This document shows, in pieces, positions 1-7,911 of a stretch of DNA of 64,000 nucleotides (position 1 is its first letter; each line of letters opens with the position of its first letter). A program made the translations under genes and the position numbers. Below the pieces are notes generated by a model. That model worked only from the letters and a program-made list of their open reading frames with translations. It was not told the DNA's origin and did not search any database. Origin of the DNA: a virus; IMG/VR virus record IMGVR_UViG_3300010334_000023, positions 1 through 64,000 of that record; one strand, written 5' to 3'.

Positions 1-232
1 CTCCAAAGTATGCCTTCATATCATTCGCCAAAACATCTTGTAATGCTTGGATAGCGATATCAGTCTGTCCTGCTGCTTGGATAGTAGGTTGAGTGACACA
101 TCTAGCACATTCCCGCACAATCAGCTCGGCAAACTTTTGTTGAATTCTTTCTCCATCTGGAATAGCATTTGGATACTGTTCCCAATCCAATTTACAAGCC
201 TGATCATGTAGTTCTTTAATTCGCTTGTTCAT
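1..232 (-). CDS. Small hypothetical protein, 3' part cut by window edge
   Basis: The reading frame starts at the ATG at 232-230 and runs off the left edge of the window without a stop, giving 77 visible residues beginning MNKRIKELHDQA. The opening resembles the short helical N-termini of many T4-like phage early proteins, but I do not recognise a family. Its start overlaps the stop of the next upstream gene (TGATG), so it is read as part of the same transcript as the zinc-ribbon-like gene and RNA ligase. Function unknown. Confidence 0.7.
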   Translation of the reverse strand, partial: MNKRIKELHDQACKLDWEQYPNAIPDGERIQQKFAELIVRECARCVTQPTIQAAGQTDIAIQALQDVLANDMKAYFG

Positions 233-474
233 CACTCTGCTTCCCTGATCTTCAGTCCGCATCTTGGACAAAACACGCCATGTTGCTTGTAGCTGCCATA
301 GTTACTGTGATCACAGGTCGTGGGAACCAGTCGTTGGCTGCGCTCTAACATGTCGACGATACCCTGGGCTGTGCGCAGGCTATGGTGGCTAGGTCCTCCC
401 ATGTACACGCTGGGATGATCCAGCATCCCAGCGATCTGTTGCACGATCAAGTCACGTTCTTCTGCCTGCATCAC
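232..474 (-). CDS. Small protein with possible C-terminal zinc site
   Basis: This gene encodes 80 residues starting MMQAEERD. The first two thirds look helical; the C-terminus has Cys54-Asp-His and then FCPRCG, a knuckle typical of small zinc-binding phage proteins. No enzyme motif is visible. It is coupled on both sides by 1-4 bp overlaps: its start overlaps the RNA ligase stop and its own stop overlaps the next start. Being co-transcribed with RNA ligase suggests an early role, but the function is unknown. Confidence 0.7.
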   Translation of the reverse strand: MMQAEERDLIVQQIAGMLDHPSVYMGGPSHHSLRTAQGIVDMLERSQRLVPTTCDHSNYGSYKQHGVFCPRCGLKIREAE

Positions 475-1730
475 AGGTCTCCGTCAAACTGATAGCTCCA
501 ACGAGCACCGTCCCAGAGATCGCGCACACTGTCGATCTTGGTCTGGCTGCCAGTGTTCTTCTTGATAGCTTCCAGCAACATGGTACGGCTGTCCTTGCCA
601 TCAAACTTGCCAAACACAAACTGAGGAGCAAAGGGATCGTTTTCCTTGATGGTTGGCATCCAGTTCAGAGCATAGGTCTTGCGATCCAATCCGCTGCCCT
701 GTACCATTCCCCAATAGGCATCATACTTGCGCACGTTGGCGGCCACTCCGATCCAGAAGTCCGTCTCAAACTCTTCAACACGCCGGCGATCGTCGTCCAG
801 CATGAAGGCCTTGATGTCGTCCAGCTTGTCGTTGACCAGCATGTCTACCACGTTCTTCTCGTGGGTCAGCATGTCCTTGGCCTTGTGTATGCGCACGTAC
901 CAGTCGCCCTTGACCTTGACCATGTGGCCGTCAGCAAAGCGCATGATCCAACCCTCGATGCCTTCAGCAGCGCGAGTCTTTGCGATCAGATGCTGCATGC
1001 TTTCAACAGTGCCAGGATAAGCACGCACCACGTCCAAGGCATTGCCCTCAGCTTGTGCACGCATGTCAGCATAGCTCATGTAGGTACCTTCTACCGTGCG
1101 GCGCACAGCGATCAGCACCAGTCGATCGATCACGTAGTCTATCACGATGCGCTGCTTGCGGCTGCACCACTCAAAGATTGGCGTCCAACCCTGATCCAGC
1201 ATGCGAGCTGCCCAGCGTGCTATGTCAGGGCGAGTGGCAATGAATTCCTCGGCCTGCATGCTGACCTCGGTTATGCCCATCTTGGTGCCCCAGCGCAGGC
1301 CAGCAGCAGTCACCACGGGAGTGATCATGCTGCCGTCCAGCTTTTCCAGGATCACGTGAGGCTTGCTGAGATCGATCAGGGTGTGCTGCGTCTCATCACG
1401 CTCGTTCACGTTGAAGAACTTGTGCAGCCGGCGCGCCATGATGGTGCCGTCTGGGTGGAACAGCAGGCCGCGGCATTCGCGGCGCACAGCAGCCAAGTTG
1501 ATGAAGGGTGGGCAACGCTGAGACCCACAGCCCAGAGCCTGATCATAGGGCAGCTTGCAGCCTGGGCACCACCATTGGTCATCGGCTACCTCAGGAAAGG
1601 TGTCAGACATGCTGACCATGTAGTTGACCACATAGCCCCAGTCGCGCTCTGCGATGATGAACTCGTCGCGGCCCTCGATGGCTGCGAGGACGTCGTCCAA
1701 GTGGCGTATCTCGGGGAATTCGTACTGCAT
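471..1730 (-). CDS. rnlA: RNA ligase, T4 RnlA (Rnl1) type
   Basis: This 419-residue protein is an ATP-dependent RNA ligase of the T4 RNA ligase 1 family, which seals 5'-phosphate and 3'-OH ends, classically in tRNAs cut by host anticodon nucleases. The nucleotidyl-lysine motif I is EKLDGS with the probable adenylated Lys130. Other visible motifs are an ECRG/FFN.NE block near 85-110 as in T4 Rnl1, a motif IIIa-like FEW near 186, motif IV IEGWIM near 258-263 and motif V VKVKGDW near 271. An unusual feature is four cysteines (55, 58, 68, 73) ahead of ECRG that could bind zinc. The ATG follows an AGGAGCTGATC leader and a strong sigma70-like promoter, so expression is probably early. It fits with the kinase (8.8 kb), phosphatase (12.1 kb) and cREC-like (11.7 kb) genes as an RNA repair set. 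Confidence 0.95.
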   Translation of the reverse strand: MQYEFPEIRHLDDVLAAIEGRDEFIIAERDWGYVVNYMVSMSDTFPEVADDQWWCPGCKLPYDQALGCGSQRCPPFINLAAVRRECRGLLFHPDGTIMARRLHKFFNVNERDETQHTLIDLSKPHVILEKLDGSMITPVVTAAGLRWGTKMGITEVSMQAEEFIATRPDIARWAARMLDQGWTPIFEWCSRKQRIVIDYVIDRLVLIAVRRTVEGTYMSYADMRAQAEGNALDVVRAYPGTVESMQHLIAKTRAAEGIEGWIMRFADGHMVKVKGDWYVRIHKAKDMLTHEKNVVDMLVNDKLDDIKAFMLDDDRRRVEEFETDFWIGVAANVRKYDAYWGMVQGSGLDRKTYALNWMPTIKENDPFAPQFVFGKFDGKDSRTMLLEAIKKNTGSQTKIDSVRDLWDGARWSYQFDGDL

Positions 1731-1751
1731 GATCAGCTCCTGTTACTGCTT

Positions 1752-1779
1752 ATACTAGCATGGATGCGCAGGCTGTCAA
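1752..1779 (-). promoter_or_regulatory. Sigma70-like early promoter for rnlA
   Basis: On the minus strand TTGACA (1779-1774) lies 16 bp before TAGTAT (1757-1752), about 20 bp upstream of the RNA ligase start with a GGAG ribosome site in between. It belongs to the recurring promoter family of this genome. Confidence 0.75.
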
Positions 1780-1795
1780 CCGATTTTGCAGGCAG

Positions 1796-2065
1796 CTATT
1801 GTGCGAGAATCTTGAGCACAGCTGGATGGATTTGTGCTACGACGCGCAGGGCATTGCTTTGATCTTGCAGCTGGTCGATGACGTACTGCAGCTGAGACAG
1901 GCTAGCATTGGTGCTGACCTCGCGCATGTAGGCTGCGTTAGCAGAGGTGATAGGCTGGTGGAAAGCAGCAAGCACGCGCACAGCAACTGGTTGGTTGAGA
2001 GTGGGCGTTTTGCGCACGAAGGCTTTGACATACAGAGTGGAGATGCGGGGTGCGGTGTGGCGCAT
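1796..2065 (-). CDS. Hypothetical helical protein
   Basis: This encodes an 89-residue basic protein (MRHTAPRIST...). The C-terminal half, from LSQLQYVIDQLQDQ on, looks like one or two amphipathic helices able to form a coiled coil. No family is recognised. The start is well supported: AAGGAG sits 8 bp before the ATG and a near-consensus promoter lies just upstream, so the gene appears to be an independently transcribed early gene. It is followed by a gap and the rnlA promoter. Confidence 0.7.
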   Translation of the reverse strand: MRHTAPRISTLYVKAFVRKTPTLNQPVAVRVLAAFHQPITSANAAYMREVSTNASLSQLQYVIDQLQDQSNALRVVAQIHPAVLKILAQ

Positions 2066-2095
2066 GTGCTGGCTCCTTGCTGGCTGTTAAAACGT

Positions 2096-2123
2096 ACAAT
2101 AGCACGTATGTCCAAGATGTCAA
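2096..2123 (-). promoter_or_regulatory. Sigma70-like early promoter
   Basis: TTGACA (2123-2118), 16 bp, TATTGT (2101-2096) on the minus strand, preceded by GG and containing GTGCTATTGTACG around the -10, as at 8.7 and 9.4 kb. It overlaps the stop end of the GNAT-like gene and drives the 89-residue protein. Confidence 0.8.
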
Positions 2124-2788
2124 CCGAGATTATATGCCTGAGCAAGCTCTGCTAAATCTTTGATCTTGCTGTCTCTTTGGCAAAGATTTAAGTAGGTTTT
2201 GCGGTCTGTGCTCCACTCACTGCCCGTCCACCACTCAAATCCTGGCAGATGAGCCTTGTATGCGCTGCTCTGCTCGTAGCCGCTGCCTATGTACAGATGT
2301 GCCAAGCCCCGGGTCTTGGACAGGGCTATCTCATGATCGATCATGATCCTGCCCAGGTTGATGTCGCAGTCTGTGTAGGCGTTGTATTGCGCCTCCAACC
2401 CGCCGTGATAGGCATGCAGCTTGGTAAAGCCCACTGCTCCCCCCGCAGCATCACGGGCCACCAACCATATAGCAGCATGGTCCAGATGCCCAGGATCATA
2501 GTGGGCAGAAAAGCCCTTGCGTTCTAGGTAATCGCACCATATGGCCTTAAGCTCGTGTTTGTAATCCGTACCCAGTTCAAAGGAATATCCCGGTGTTGCC
2601 AAGGGCCAATCGTAAGCATCACAACACAGTCGAGTGCTGCGGCTCTGATACCATCTGCCTTGGTGCTGTAACCAACCCAGTGCCAGTGCTGTTGATTGCT
2701 CCTGTGCCTCACACTCCAGCTCGGCCCTGTAGCAGCAGAGATCAAGATGTTCCTGAGAACCGTGGTAGTGACTGTAGGTGACGCGCAT
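2120..2788 (-). CDS. GNAT-fold protein resembling arginyl-tRNA-protein transferase C-domain
   Basis: This protein has about 222 residues. Its C-terminal half contains LAHLYIGSGYEQSSAYKAHL followed by PGFEWWTGSEW, which resembles the hLYlGyy...YKa.f.P.e pattern of arginyl/leucyl-tRNA-protein transferases (ATE/Bpt GNAT fold), enzymes that add an amino acid from a charged tRNA to a protein or small-molecule amine. The cysteine-rich N-terminal domain of true ATE1 is not evident, although LDLCCYRAELEC is Cys-rich. The ATG at 2788 is used; a GTG two codons upstream is possible. It is divergent from the 2801 gene with only 12 bp between. The substrate is unknown; the assignment is a family-level inference. 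Confidence 0.55.
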   Translation of the reverse strand: MRVTYSHYHGSQEHLDLCCYRAELECEAQEQSTALALGWLQHQGRWYQSRSTRLCCDAYDWPLATPGYSFELGTDYKHELKAIWCDYLERKGFSAHYDPGHLDHAAIWLVARDAAGGAVGFTKLHAYHGGLEAQYNAYTDCDINLGRIMIDHEIALSKTRGLAHLYIGSGYEQSSAYKAHLPGFEWWTGSEWSTDRKTYLNLCQRDSKIKDLAELAQAYNLG

Positions 2789-2800
2789 GGACACAGCATA

Positions 2801-3298
2801 ATGTTAGACCTCGATACAGCCAAGAAACATGTCAGCACATGGATAGATACCGTGCTTACAGAACCCCAAGCTGAGCTCAACGGTATCAGCAGATGTCCTT
2901 TCGCAGCCACAGCGCTGGCCAAGGATCGAGTGGCCTGGGCACTGGGCTCAGACGTAGCATCTGACGTTGAGGCTGCCATAAACACCTGGCAGGACCACTC
3001 GGATATTGCTGTGATAGTTTATGATCCCAGCATTGACCCAGCGGCGTTTGCCACAGCTGTGGAATCTGCGAACCATCACATCTGCAAAGCCAGAAGCTTC
3101 GTCGCACTGGAGGATCATCCGGCGGTACCAGAACACGTGGCAGGACTGAGCATGAACCAAGGTCAGTATGCGTTGGTACTGCTAATGCCAGCTGCCAAGC
3201 TGCATCGTGCAAGCCAGATGTTGCGAGCCAGAGGCTATTATGACAACTGGAGCACAGAGGACATGGACGCTGTGGTTAATTGGAGATGGACATGCTGA
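2801..3298 (+). CDS. Conserved hypothetical protein with Cys-Pro-Phe motif
   Basis: From the ATG at 2801 this encodes 165 residues (MLDLDTAKKH...). A motif RCPFAATALAKDRV near residues 30-44 vaguely recalls the LCPFA motif of DUF1415 proteins, but the match is too weak to name it. The rest alternates strands and helices with no catalytic signature. It overlaps the amidinotransferase start by 7 bp, so the two are probably translationally coupled and work together. An in-frame upstream start exists but would overlap the divergent gene. Confidence 0.65.
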   Translation: MLDLDTAKKHVSTWIDTVLTEPQAELNGISRCPFAATALAKDRVAWALGSDVASDVEAAINTWQDHSDIAVIVYDPSIDPAAFATAVESANHHICKARSFVALEDHPAVPEHVAGLSMNQGQYALVLLMPAAKLHRASQMLRARGYYDNWSTEDMDAVVNWRWTC

Positions 3299-4428
3299 GC
3301 TCGCATCAACCCTGGGACACCCTGCGTGCATGCGCAGTTGGCATCAGCTATCCACCCGAATGGTACAGCTACATCGCCAACAGCCGTGTGCGCAAGGTCA
3401 TGGAGCGCATTGCTGTCGAGACCGAGGAAGACTACCAAAAGCTGATAGCCAAGCTCAGAGAGTTCAACGTTGATGTGGTGCGTCCTGTGCTGCCTCACAG
3501 CATGGAAGAGAGATTCCTGTCCATGGGCAGATACGCCATACCGCCCATGGTCCCCAGAGATCACATGGCCATGATCGGCAATAGGTTCTTCGCAGGACGC
3601 CAGGCTCAGACCAAGACCTATCTGGGTGCGCCCAGCGACTACATGAACATAGTCAACTACGTGGCTGAGCGAGGTAATAACATAGTCTGGGACAATCGTA
3701 TCAATGGCGCCATGGTCACTCGCATAGGCAGCGATATCTACATTGGCACCAACAACAGGCATCAATTCAGGTATACATATCTCGAGACTTGGCATCTAGA
3801 TCGAGAACCAACTTGGCCTGAGAAAGCACCACACGAATGGCACGAGCTCACAGTTGGGCAGCAGGAACAGTTCGTACACAACTATACTCGCAGGATCACT
3901 GACCTGTTCTCAGACTATCGCACTCACATAGTTGACACGCAGGGCCACACAGACGGGTCGTTCTCTCCGGTCTGCCCCGGGCTGATCGTGAGCTTGGTAG
4001 ATGTGCAGAACTATGCAGAGACCTTTCCTGGTTGGGAAGTGATATATCTACCAGAACAGAGCTGGAATGCCATAACTGATTTCACCAAACTCAAGCGCAA
4101 GAACAACGGAAAATGGTGGGTGCCGGGCGAGGAGCTCAATGACGACTTCACAGAGTTCGTTGAACTTTGGTTGAACCAGTGGGTTGGCTACGTGGAAGAA
4201 ACAGTGTTTGACGTGAACATGCTGGTCATAGATCGCAAGAACGTGCTGTGTAACAACTACAACAAAGCAGTGTTTGATGCTCTAGAGCGTCACGGCATGA
4301 CTCCTCACATCATCAACTTCCGACATCGCTATTTCTGGGACGGTGGCCTACACTGCATAACCAGCGACCTCGATCGCATCGGCGAACGACAGGACTGGTT
4401 CCCTGAAAGGTCGCAGAAGGCTATGTAG
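3292..4428 (+). CDS. Amidinotransferase (glycine amidinotransferase-like)
   Basis: This 378-residue protein is a member of the guanidine-modifying (pentein) superfamily, nearest to arginine:glycine amidinotransferase, which moves the amidino group of arginine to an amine acceptor through a Cys thioester. The C-terminal GGLHC motif followed by a conserved acidic/Arg stretch is the signature around the catalytic cysteine. Internal WDNRINGAMVTRIG and DVNMLVIDRKNVLCN segments match the repeated pentein blades. The start at 3292 is chosen because GGAG lies 6 bp upstream; TTG (3280) and ATG (3286) are alternatives. The gene is coupled to the 2801 gene. The acceptor substrate cannot be read from sequence. 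Confidence 0.85.
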   Translation: MLSSHQPWDTLRACAVGISYPPEWYSYIANSRVRKVMERIAVETEEDYQKLIAKLREFNVDVVRPVLPHSMEERFLSMGRYAIPPMVPRDHMAMIGNRFFAGRQAQTKTYLGAPSDYMNIVNYVAERGNNIVWDNRINGAMVTRIGSDIYIGTNNRHQFRYTYLETWHLDREPTWPEKAPHEWHELTVGQQEQFVHNYTRRITDLFSDYRTHIVDTQGHTDGSFSPVCPGLIVSLVDVQNYAETFPGWEVIYLPEQSWNAITDFTKLKRKNNGKWWVPGEELNDDFTEFVELWLNQWVGYVEETVFDVNMLVIDRKNVLCNNYNKAVFDALERHGMTPHIINFRHRYFWDGGLHCITSDLDRIGERQDWFPERSQKAM

Positions 4429-4438
4429 CAGATTGCTG

Positions 4439-4903
4439 CTAAACCAACAGCGGATTTGCCTTGAACTGTGCATAGATTTCCTCGTAGGTCTTATCAAATA
4501 TGGAAATCTTGAGCAGTATACGTTCTTCTGGCCCATTGGTCACGCTGTGGCGTCGTTGCGTGTTAAGCAATGCTGACCGGTATAGATAATCTATGCCTTC
4601 AATGGTGATTGGCGCAGCATTTTCACTGATTATGAAATTCACTGAGCATTCCGTGCCATTGTCAGTGTGCTCTTTCAGACTGGCAAATGGCTTTAACCAA
4701 TAGAATCTTGGCCTGGCATTGATTCCCAGATCTGCGATGATCTTTTCGATATACTCGCTGGTATGCTTTTTTATCAACCAATCAGGCGTGCCCAATCCGG
4801 GTCTCGGATCAACATACACAGATGCTGATGATTTAATCTCAGCCGCTTGCTGCAGTAGTATTTCCTTGTCTACTGTGTATTTCAGATGCAGAATTGGTTC
4901 CAT
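4439..4903 (-). CDS. 2OG-Fe(II) oxygenase-like protein (AspH/cupin fold)
   Basis: This 154-residue protein resembles phage 2-oxoglutarate/Fe(II)-dependent oxygenases of the aspartyl/asparaginyl hydroxylase type. The metal triad can be read as H-T-D in SLKEHTDNGTECSVNF and the distal His in QRRHSVTNGPEERILL, where the Arg would hold 2-oxoglutarate. It is short, as is common in marine T4-like phages, whose genomes carry several such genes. AAGGATC precedes the ATG and a TTGTGA-17-TATTAT promoter lies upstream. The substrate is unknown. Confidence 0.7.
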   Translation of the reverse strand: MEPILHLKYTVDKEILLQQAAEIKSSASVYVDPRPGLGTPDWLIKKHTSEYIEKIIADLGINARPRFYWLKPFASLKEHTDNGTECSVNFIISENAAPITIEGIDYLYRSALLNTQRRHSVTNGPEERILLKISIFDKTYEEIYAQFKANPLLV

Positions 4904-4936
4904 GGTATTGATCCTTAGACTCTAAGCAATGATCCT

Positions 4937-4965
4937 ATAATATCATATACGCGATCATTTCACAA
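4937..4965 (-). promoter_or_regulatory. Sigma70-like promoter for oxygenase-like gene
   Basis: TTGTGA (4965-4960), 17 bp, TATTAT (4942-4937) on the minus strand, 35 bp upstream of the ATG at 4903. Weaker -35 than the other early promoters. Confidence 0.5.
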
Positions 4966-5976
4966 GAATTCATCCAGTAGATGATCCACATCTTCGTGCT
5001 TGACCAGATTCCGTTTGAACTGCTGCCAAGCTGCGGGCCAATTATAGCGAGCCTGTGCTATCTCAGCACAGACGTTGCGATCCAAGGTCAGCGCAGATTG
5101 TATCGCAGCGCCGATGTCTCGGTCCATGGCTCCAGTCTGGGGCAATATCACGTCTACGGGACCCTGCACTGGATAGGCTGCCACCGGTGTGCCCAGCACT
5201 TGGCTCTCTATCATCACCAATCCAAACGTGTCAGATTGGCTGGTGAACACCATGCAGTCAGCCTTGGAATATTCGTTGGCCAGATCCGCGCCGCGCAGCA
5301 TGCCTAGGAACTGCACACCTGGGTAGCGAGATCTCAGTGCTGGCAGATGTGGGCCATCGCCTACCATGACTAGTTCATAGACAGTGCTGTCCAGCTCACA
5401 GAAAGCTTCTAGGTTCTTTTCCTTGCTGATGCGTCCAACGCTGAGCAACCTTGGTTTGTCATTGAATGTGTGGCTAACGTAGGGCGTTAGGTTGCTGAGA
5501 TCCACACCTCTGCCAAACAGCACTACTTCGGCCTTGATGCTCTGTGCGATCAGCTCGGCTCTGATGCTGGGTGTTGGTACCATGACCTTACCATGCTGAT
5601 GGAACCAGCGCAGGAATCTCCAAGTCACTGTCTCTGGTATGTGGAACAGTCGGTTGAAATACTGTGCCCACTGCGTGTGATAGGCCGTGGTCAGCGCCAA
5701 GCGTCGAAAGCTGATGCGTGCCATCAGTCCCAGTGGACCTTCTGTGGCAATATGCAGGTGATCAGGTGCGAAACTGCGCACCATCTTGCGCACGCCCCAG
5801 GGCCAACACAGCTGCACCTCTGGATACCCAGGAGCTGGCCGATTTGGAAACAGTCCCGGATGTATGACCAAGACTTCCCAGCCATCAGCCTTGGCCTCGC
5901 GCACCAGATTGGTCAGCGTGGTCACCACGCCGTTGATCTGAGGTCGCCATGCGTCTGTGACTATGCAGAGCTTCAA
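4960..5976 (-). CDS. Glycosyltransferase family 4
   Basis: This 338-residue GT-B glycosyltransferase resembles GDP-mannose-dependent alpha-mannosyltransferases (MgtA-like) and SQD2-like enzymes. The N-terminal domain starts with VTDAWRPQINGVVTTL, the glycine-rich acceptor-side loop; the C-terminal domain has LSVGRISKEKNLEAF, VMVGDGPHLPALR and the E-x7-E-type region DTFGLVMIESQVLG that binds the donor. No membrane segment or signal peptide is seen, so it is cytosolic. The start is TTG, overlapping the stop of the 47-residue gene (TTGA). With the LpxH-like gene upstream it suggests modification of a host envelope lipid or polysaccharide. Confidence 0.9.
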   Translation of the reverse strand: MKLCIVTDAWRPQINGVVTTLTNLVREAKADGWEVLVIHPGLFPNRPAPGYPEVQLCWPWGVRKMVRSFAPDHLHIATEGPLGLMARISFRRLALTTAYHTQWAQYFNRLFHIPETVTWRFLRWFHQHGKVMVPTPSIRAELIAQSIKAEVVLFGRGVDLSNLTPYVSHTFNDKPRLLSVGRISKEKNLEAFCELDSTVYELVMVGDGPHLPALRSRYPGVQFLGMLRGADLANEYSKADCMVFTSQSDTFGLVMIESQVLGTPVAAYPVQGPVDVILPQTGAMDRDIGAAIQSALTLDRNVCAEIAQARYNWPAAWQQFKRNLVKHEDVDHLLDEFL

Positions 5977-6116
5977 CGCAGCCTCTCGCAGCTGCCCGTG
6001 ATCTTGAATCGATCAAACTTCAGCTGATAGGTCATGCTGTTCAGTGCTGTCCTGCAGGCTTCTTCCGTGCGGAATTCCAAGCGTATGCGCCCTGGCACGT
6101 CACTGGGGTCACTCAC
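5973..6116 (-). CDS. 47-residue hypothetical protein
   Basis: This short frame from GTG at 6116 reads MSDPSDVPGR... and ends GSCERLR. It exactly fills the gap between the LpxH-like gene (8 bp overlap, GTGAGTGA) and the glycosyltransferase (TTGA overlap), the coupling style used throughout this genome, which is the main reason to accept it. The predicted product is basic with a beta-strand-like RIRLEF segment. No family is recognised. Confidence 0.6.
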   Translation of the reverse strand: MSDPSDVPGRIRLEFRTEEACRTALNSMTYQLKFDRFKITGSCERLR

Positions 6117-6879
6117 GTGTATCGCCAACAGAACCAGGACCCACATCCCGTTCTCCCCATCGCACTATCTCCCAGCGTCCATCCTCATGCTCAACCAATG
6201 CGGTGCAGCTTTCCACCCAGTCTCCGCAGTTCATGTAGGCAATACCATCCACGTCTCGGATGTTGGCATGATGTATGTGCCCACAGATGATGCCATCGCA
6301 GCCATGTGTGCGAGCGTAGCCGCTGAGATTCTCTTCGTAGTCCCCTATGAAGTTCACAGCCTGCTTGACCTTGTACTTGGCCCAAGCTGACAGGCTCCAA
6401 GGTCTCAGTCCCAGCATGCGCCTTGAGCCACTTACTACCACGTTGAGGCCTATGAGCGCATCATAGGCCCAGCTGCCAAGATGTGCTAGCCACTTGGCAT
6501 GCTTGATCACCACGTCGAACTGATCACCATGCATGACCTTGTAGCGCTTGCCATTGGCACCTCTGTACACGCAGGTATCAACCAAGCGTATGTTGCCAAA
6601 GTCGTGATCGCCAAAGCTGCGCAGGAACTCGTCGTGGTTGCCAGGCAGATATGTGACGTTAGTGCCCTTGCGTGCCTGCCTCAGTATCTTCTGTATGACG
6701 TCGTTGTGCACCTGCGGCCACATGAAGCTCTTGCTCATGGCCCATCCGTCAATGATGTCACCCACTAGAAACAGGTTGTCAGTCTCGAATGTCTTGAAGA
6801 AATCTAACAGCGCAGCAGCGTTGCTCATCTTGGTGCCCAGGTGAACGTCACTGATCCAGACGCTCCTGTACTCCATCAT
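6109..6879 (-). CDS. LpxH-like metallophosphoesterase
   Basis: This 256-residue calcineurin-type phosphoesterase is of the UDP-2,3-diacylglucosamine hydrolase (LpxH, COG2908) type, which cleaves a pyrophosphate bond in lipid A synthesis. The complete metal motif set is visible: SDVHLG (10-15), GDIIDGW, GNHDEF, MHGDQFD and CGHIHHA. Length matches bacterial LpxH. It lies between a nucleotidyltransferase-like gene and a GT4 glycosyltransferase with overlaps, suggesting action on a sugar-lipid or nucleotide-linked intermediate. Exact substrate is inferred, since COG2908 also includes other phosphoesterases. Confidence 0.88.
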   Translation of the reverse strand: MMEYRSVWISDVHLGTKMSNAAALLDFFKTFETDNLFLVGDIIDGWAMSKSFMWPQVHNDVIQKILRQARKGTNVTYLPGNHDEFLRSFGDHDFGNIRLVDTCVYRGANGKRYKVMHGDQFDVVIKHAKWLAHLGSWAYDALIGLNVVVSGSRRMLGLRPWSLSAWAKYKVKQAVNFIGDYEENLSGYARTHGCDGIICGHIHHANIRDVDGIAYMNCGDWVESCTALVEHEDGRWEIVRWGERDVGPGSVGDTRE

Positions 6880-7904
6880 AGGTTAAACAGAGCCTTCACT
6901 GTGTCTAAGCCGTTCAACACTTTCTGTCGATCTGCTTCAGCACGGGCCTTGGCTTCTGCGGTCTCGGCCTTGTCACGCTTCTTGGCATTGACGTCTGTCA
7001 TGGCTTTCTGTTCGTAGCGATCCACGAACTTGGCCAAGAAGTCATGCGCATCTGCAAACCCAGCCAGGTCTTTCTTGCCGTACATGTGGTTAAGCTCAAA
7101 GCTGCGTGCCAAGCCTTTCACTGCGTTGACCAGCTTGGCGATCTTGACGTCACTGGGATCGTTGCCACGGAAACGGTTCAGCAAGGTATCCAGCTTGGCA
7201 GTGCTGGGCTCTCGTCCAGTGATCTGCTCATACTCGTTGACAAAGATGTCGTAGATAAAACTTTCTGGATCAGTGCTGATGGTCTTGATCACCGTGTTCT
7301 TCTGCTTGCTGAACGGCACATGCACATCATCCACGGTCTTGAGCTGCACGCCCGCATGCTGTATGCTCATATCCAACAGCTCGCCCAGCACGCTGAACAT
7401 GTTACCAGTGAGCAGGCCTTTGACCCCGCGCTCTGGTGTCACTCTGGCAGCACCCCAGGCCCTTAGCTGAGGTGGGTGCCACATGAAGTCCACCTGCACG
7501 TACTGATCGGGTCCTATCTGGAATATGGGATGGCCTGGCTTGCTCTCGCCCGTGTGTATGTAATCCGGCTGAGTGCTTTTCACGAACTGATCAGCCAGCT
7601 GGTTCCAGTGGTTGGTGTATTGACCGTAGCTGGCACCCATCACATCTGGCGCTATCATCTGCAGATCGATGTCACCGTAGATCTTGTCTGGATGCTCTTT
7701 GCTATCTATCTCATGATAGGTGCCAGATCCAGTGGGCCGACCCAGCTCTACCTGACCTTGATTCATAGCACTGAGCCAGCGATTGAAGTCTCGCACAAAC
7801 TGCTGCACCTTGGCCAGCGTGATCTTGACAGTGGCTGGTTTGATCACCGTGCCCTGTGTTACTGTGGTGTCCCAGCCACCTTCGAGGAGTTCTGTTATGC
7901 GCAT
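6876..7904 (-). CDS. Nucleotidyltransferase-like protein with possible capsid-targeting N-terminus
   Basis: This 342-residue protein contains a polymerase-beta-superfamily-like signature: GSGTYHEIDS followed by YGDIDLQMIA (two acidic residues), with a third acidic residue likely in VQVDFMW. The C-terminal 60 residues are a charged, Ala/Lys-rich helix. The N-terminus MRITELLEGG contains a LLE|G site like the T4 prohead protease consensus (L/I)xE|(A/G), as on packaged T4 internal proteins. Substrate unknown. It overlaps the LpxH-like gene by 4 bp. The nucleotidyltransferase call rests on this motif pattern only. Confidence 0.6.
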   Translation of the reverse strand: MRITELLEGGWDTTVTQGTVIKPATVKITLAKVQQFVRDFNRWLSAMNQGQVELGRPTGSGTYHEIDSKEHPDKIYGDIDLQMIAPDVMGASYGQYTNHWNQLADQFVKSTQPDYIHTGESKPGHPIFQIGPDQYVQVDFMWHPPQLRAWGAARVTPERGVKGLLTGNMFSVLGELLDMSIQHAGVQLKTVDDVHVPFSKQKNTVIKTISTDPESFIYDIFVNEYEQITGREPSTAKLDTLLNRFRGNDPSDVKIAKLVNAVKGLARSFELNHMYGKKDLAGFADAHDFLAKFVDRYEQKAMTDVNAKKRDKAETAEAKARAEADRQKVLNGLDTVKALFNL

Positions 7905-7911
7905 GAGCTAT

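Noticed and set aside
861-1862. Long plus-strand open frame opposite RNA ligase
   Set aside because: Antisense to a clear RnlA gene with recognisable motifs; product is low in motif content and rich in His/Ala as expected from mirrored codon bias.
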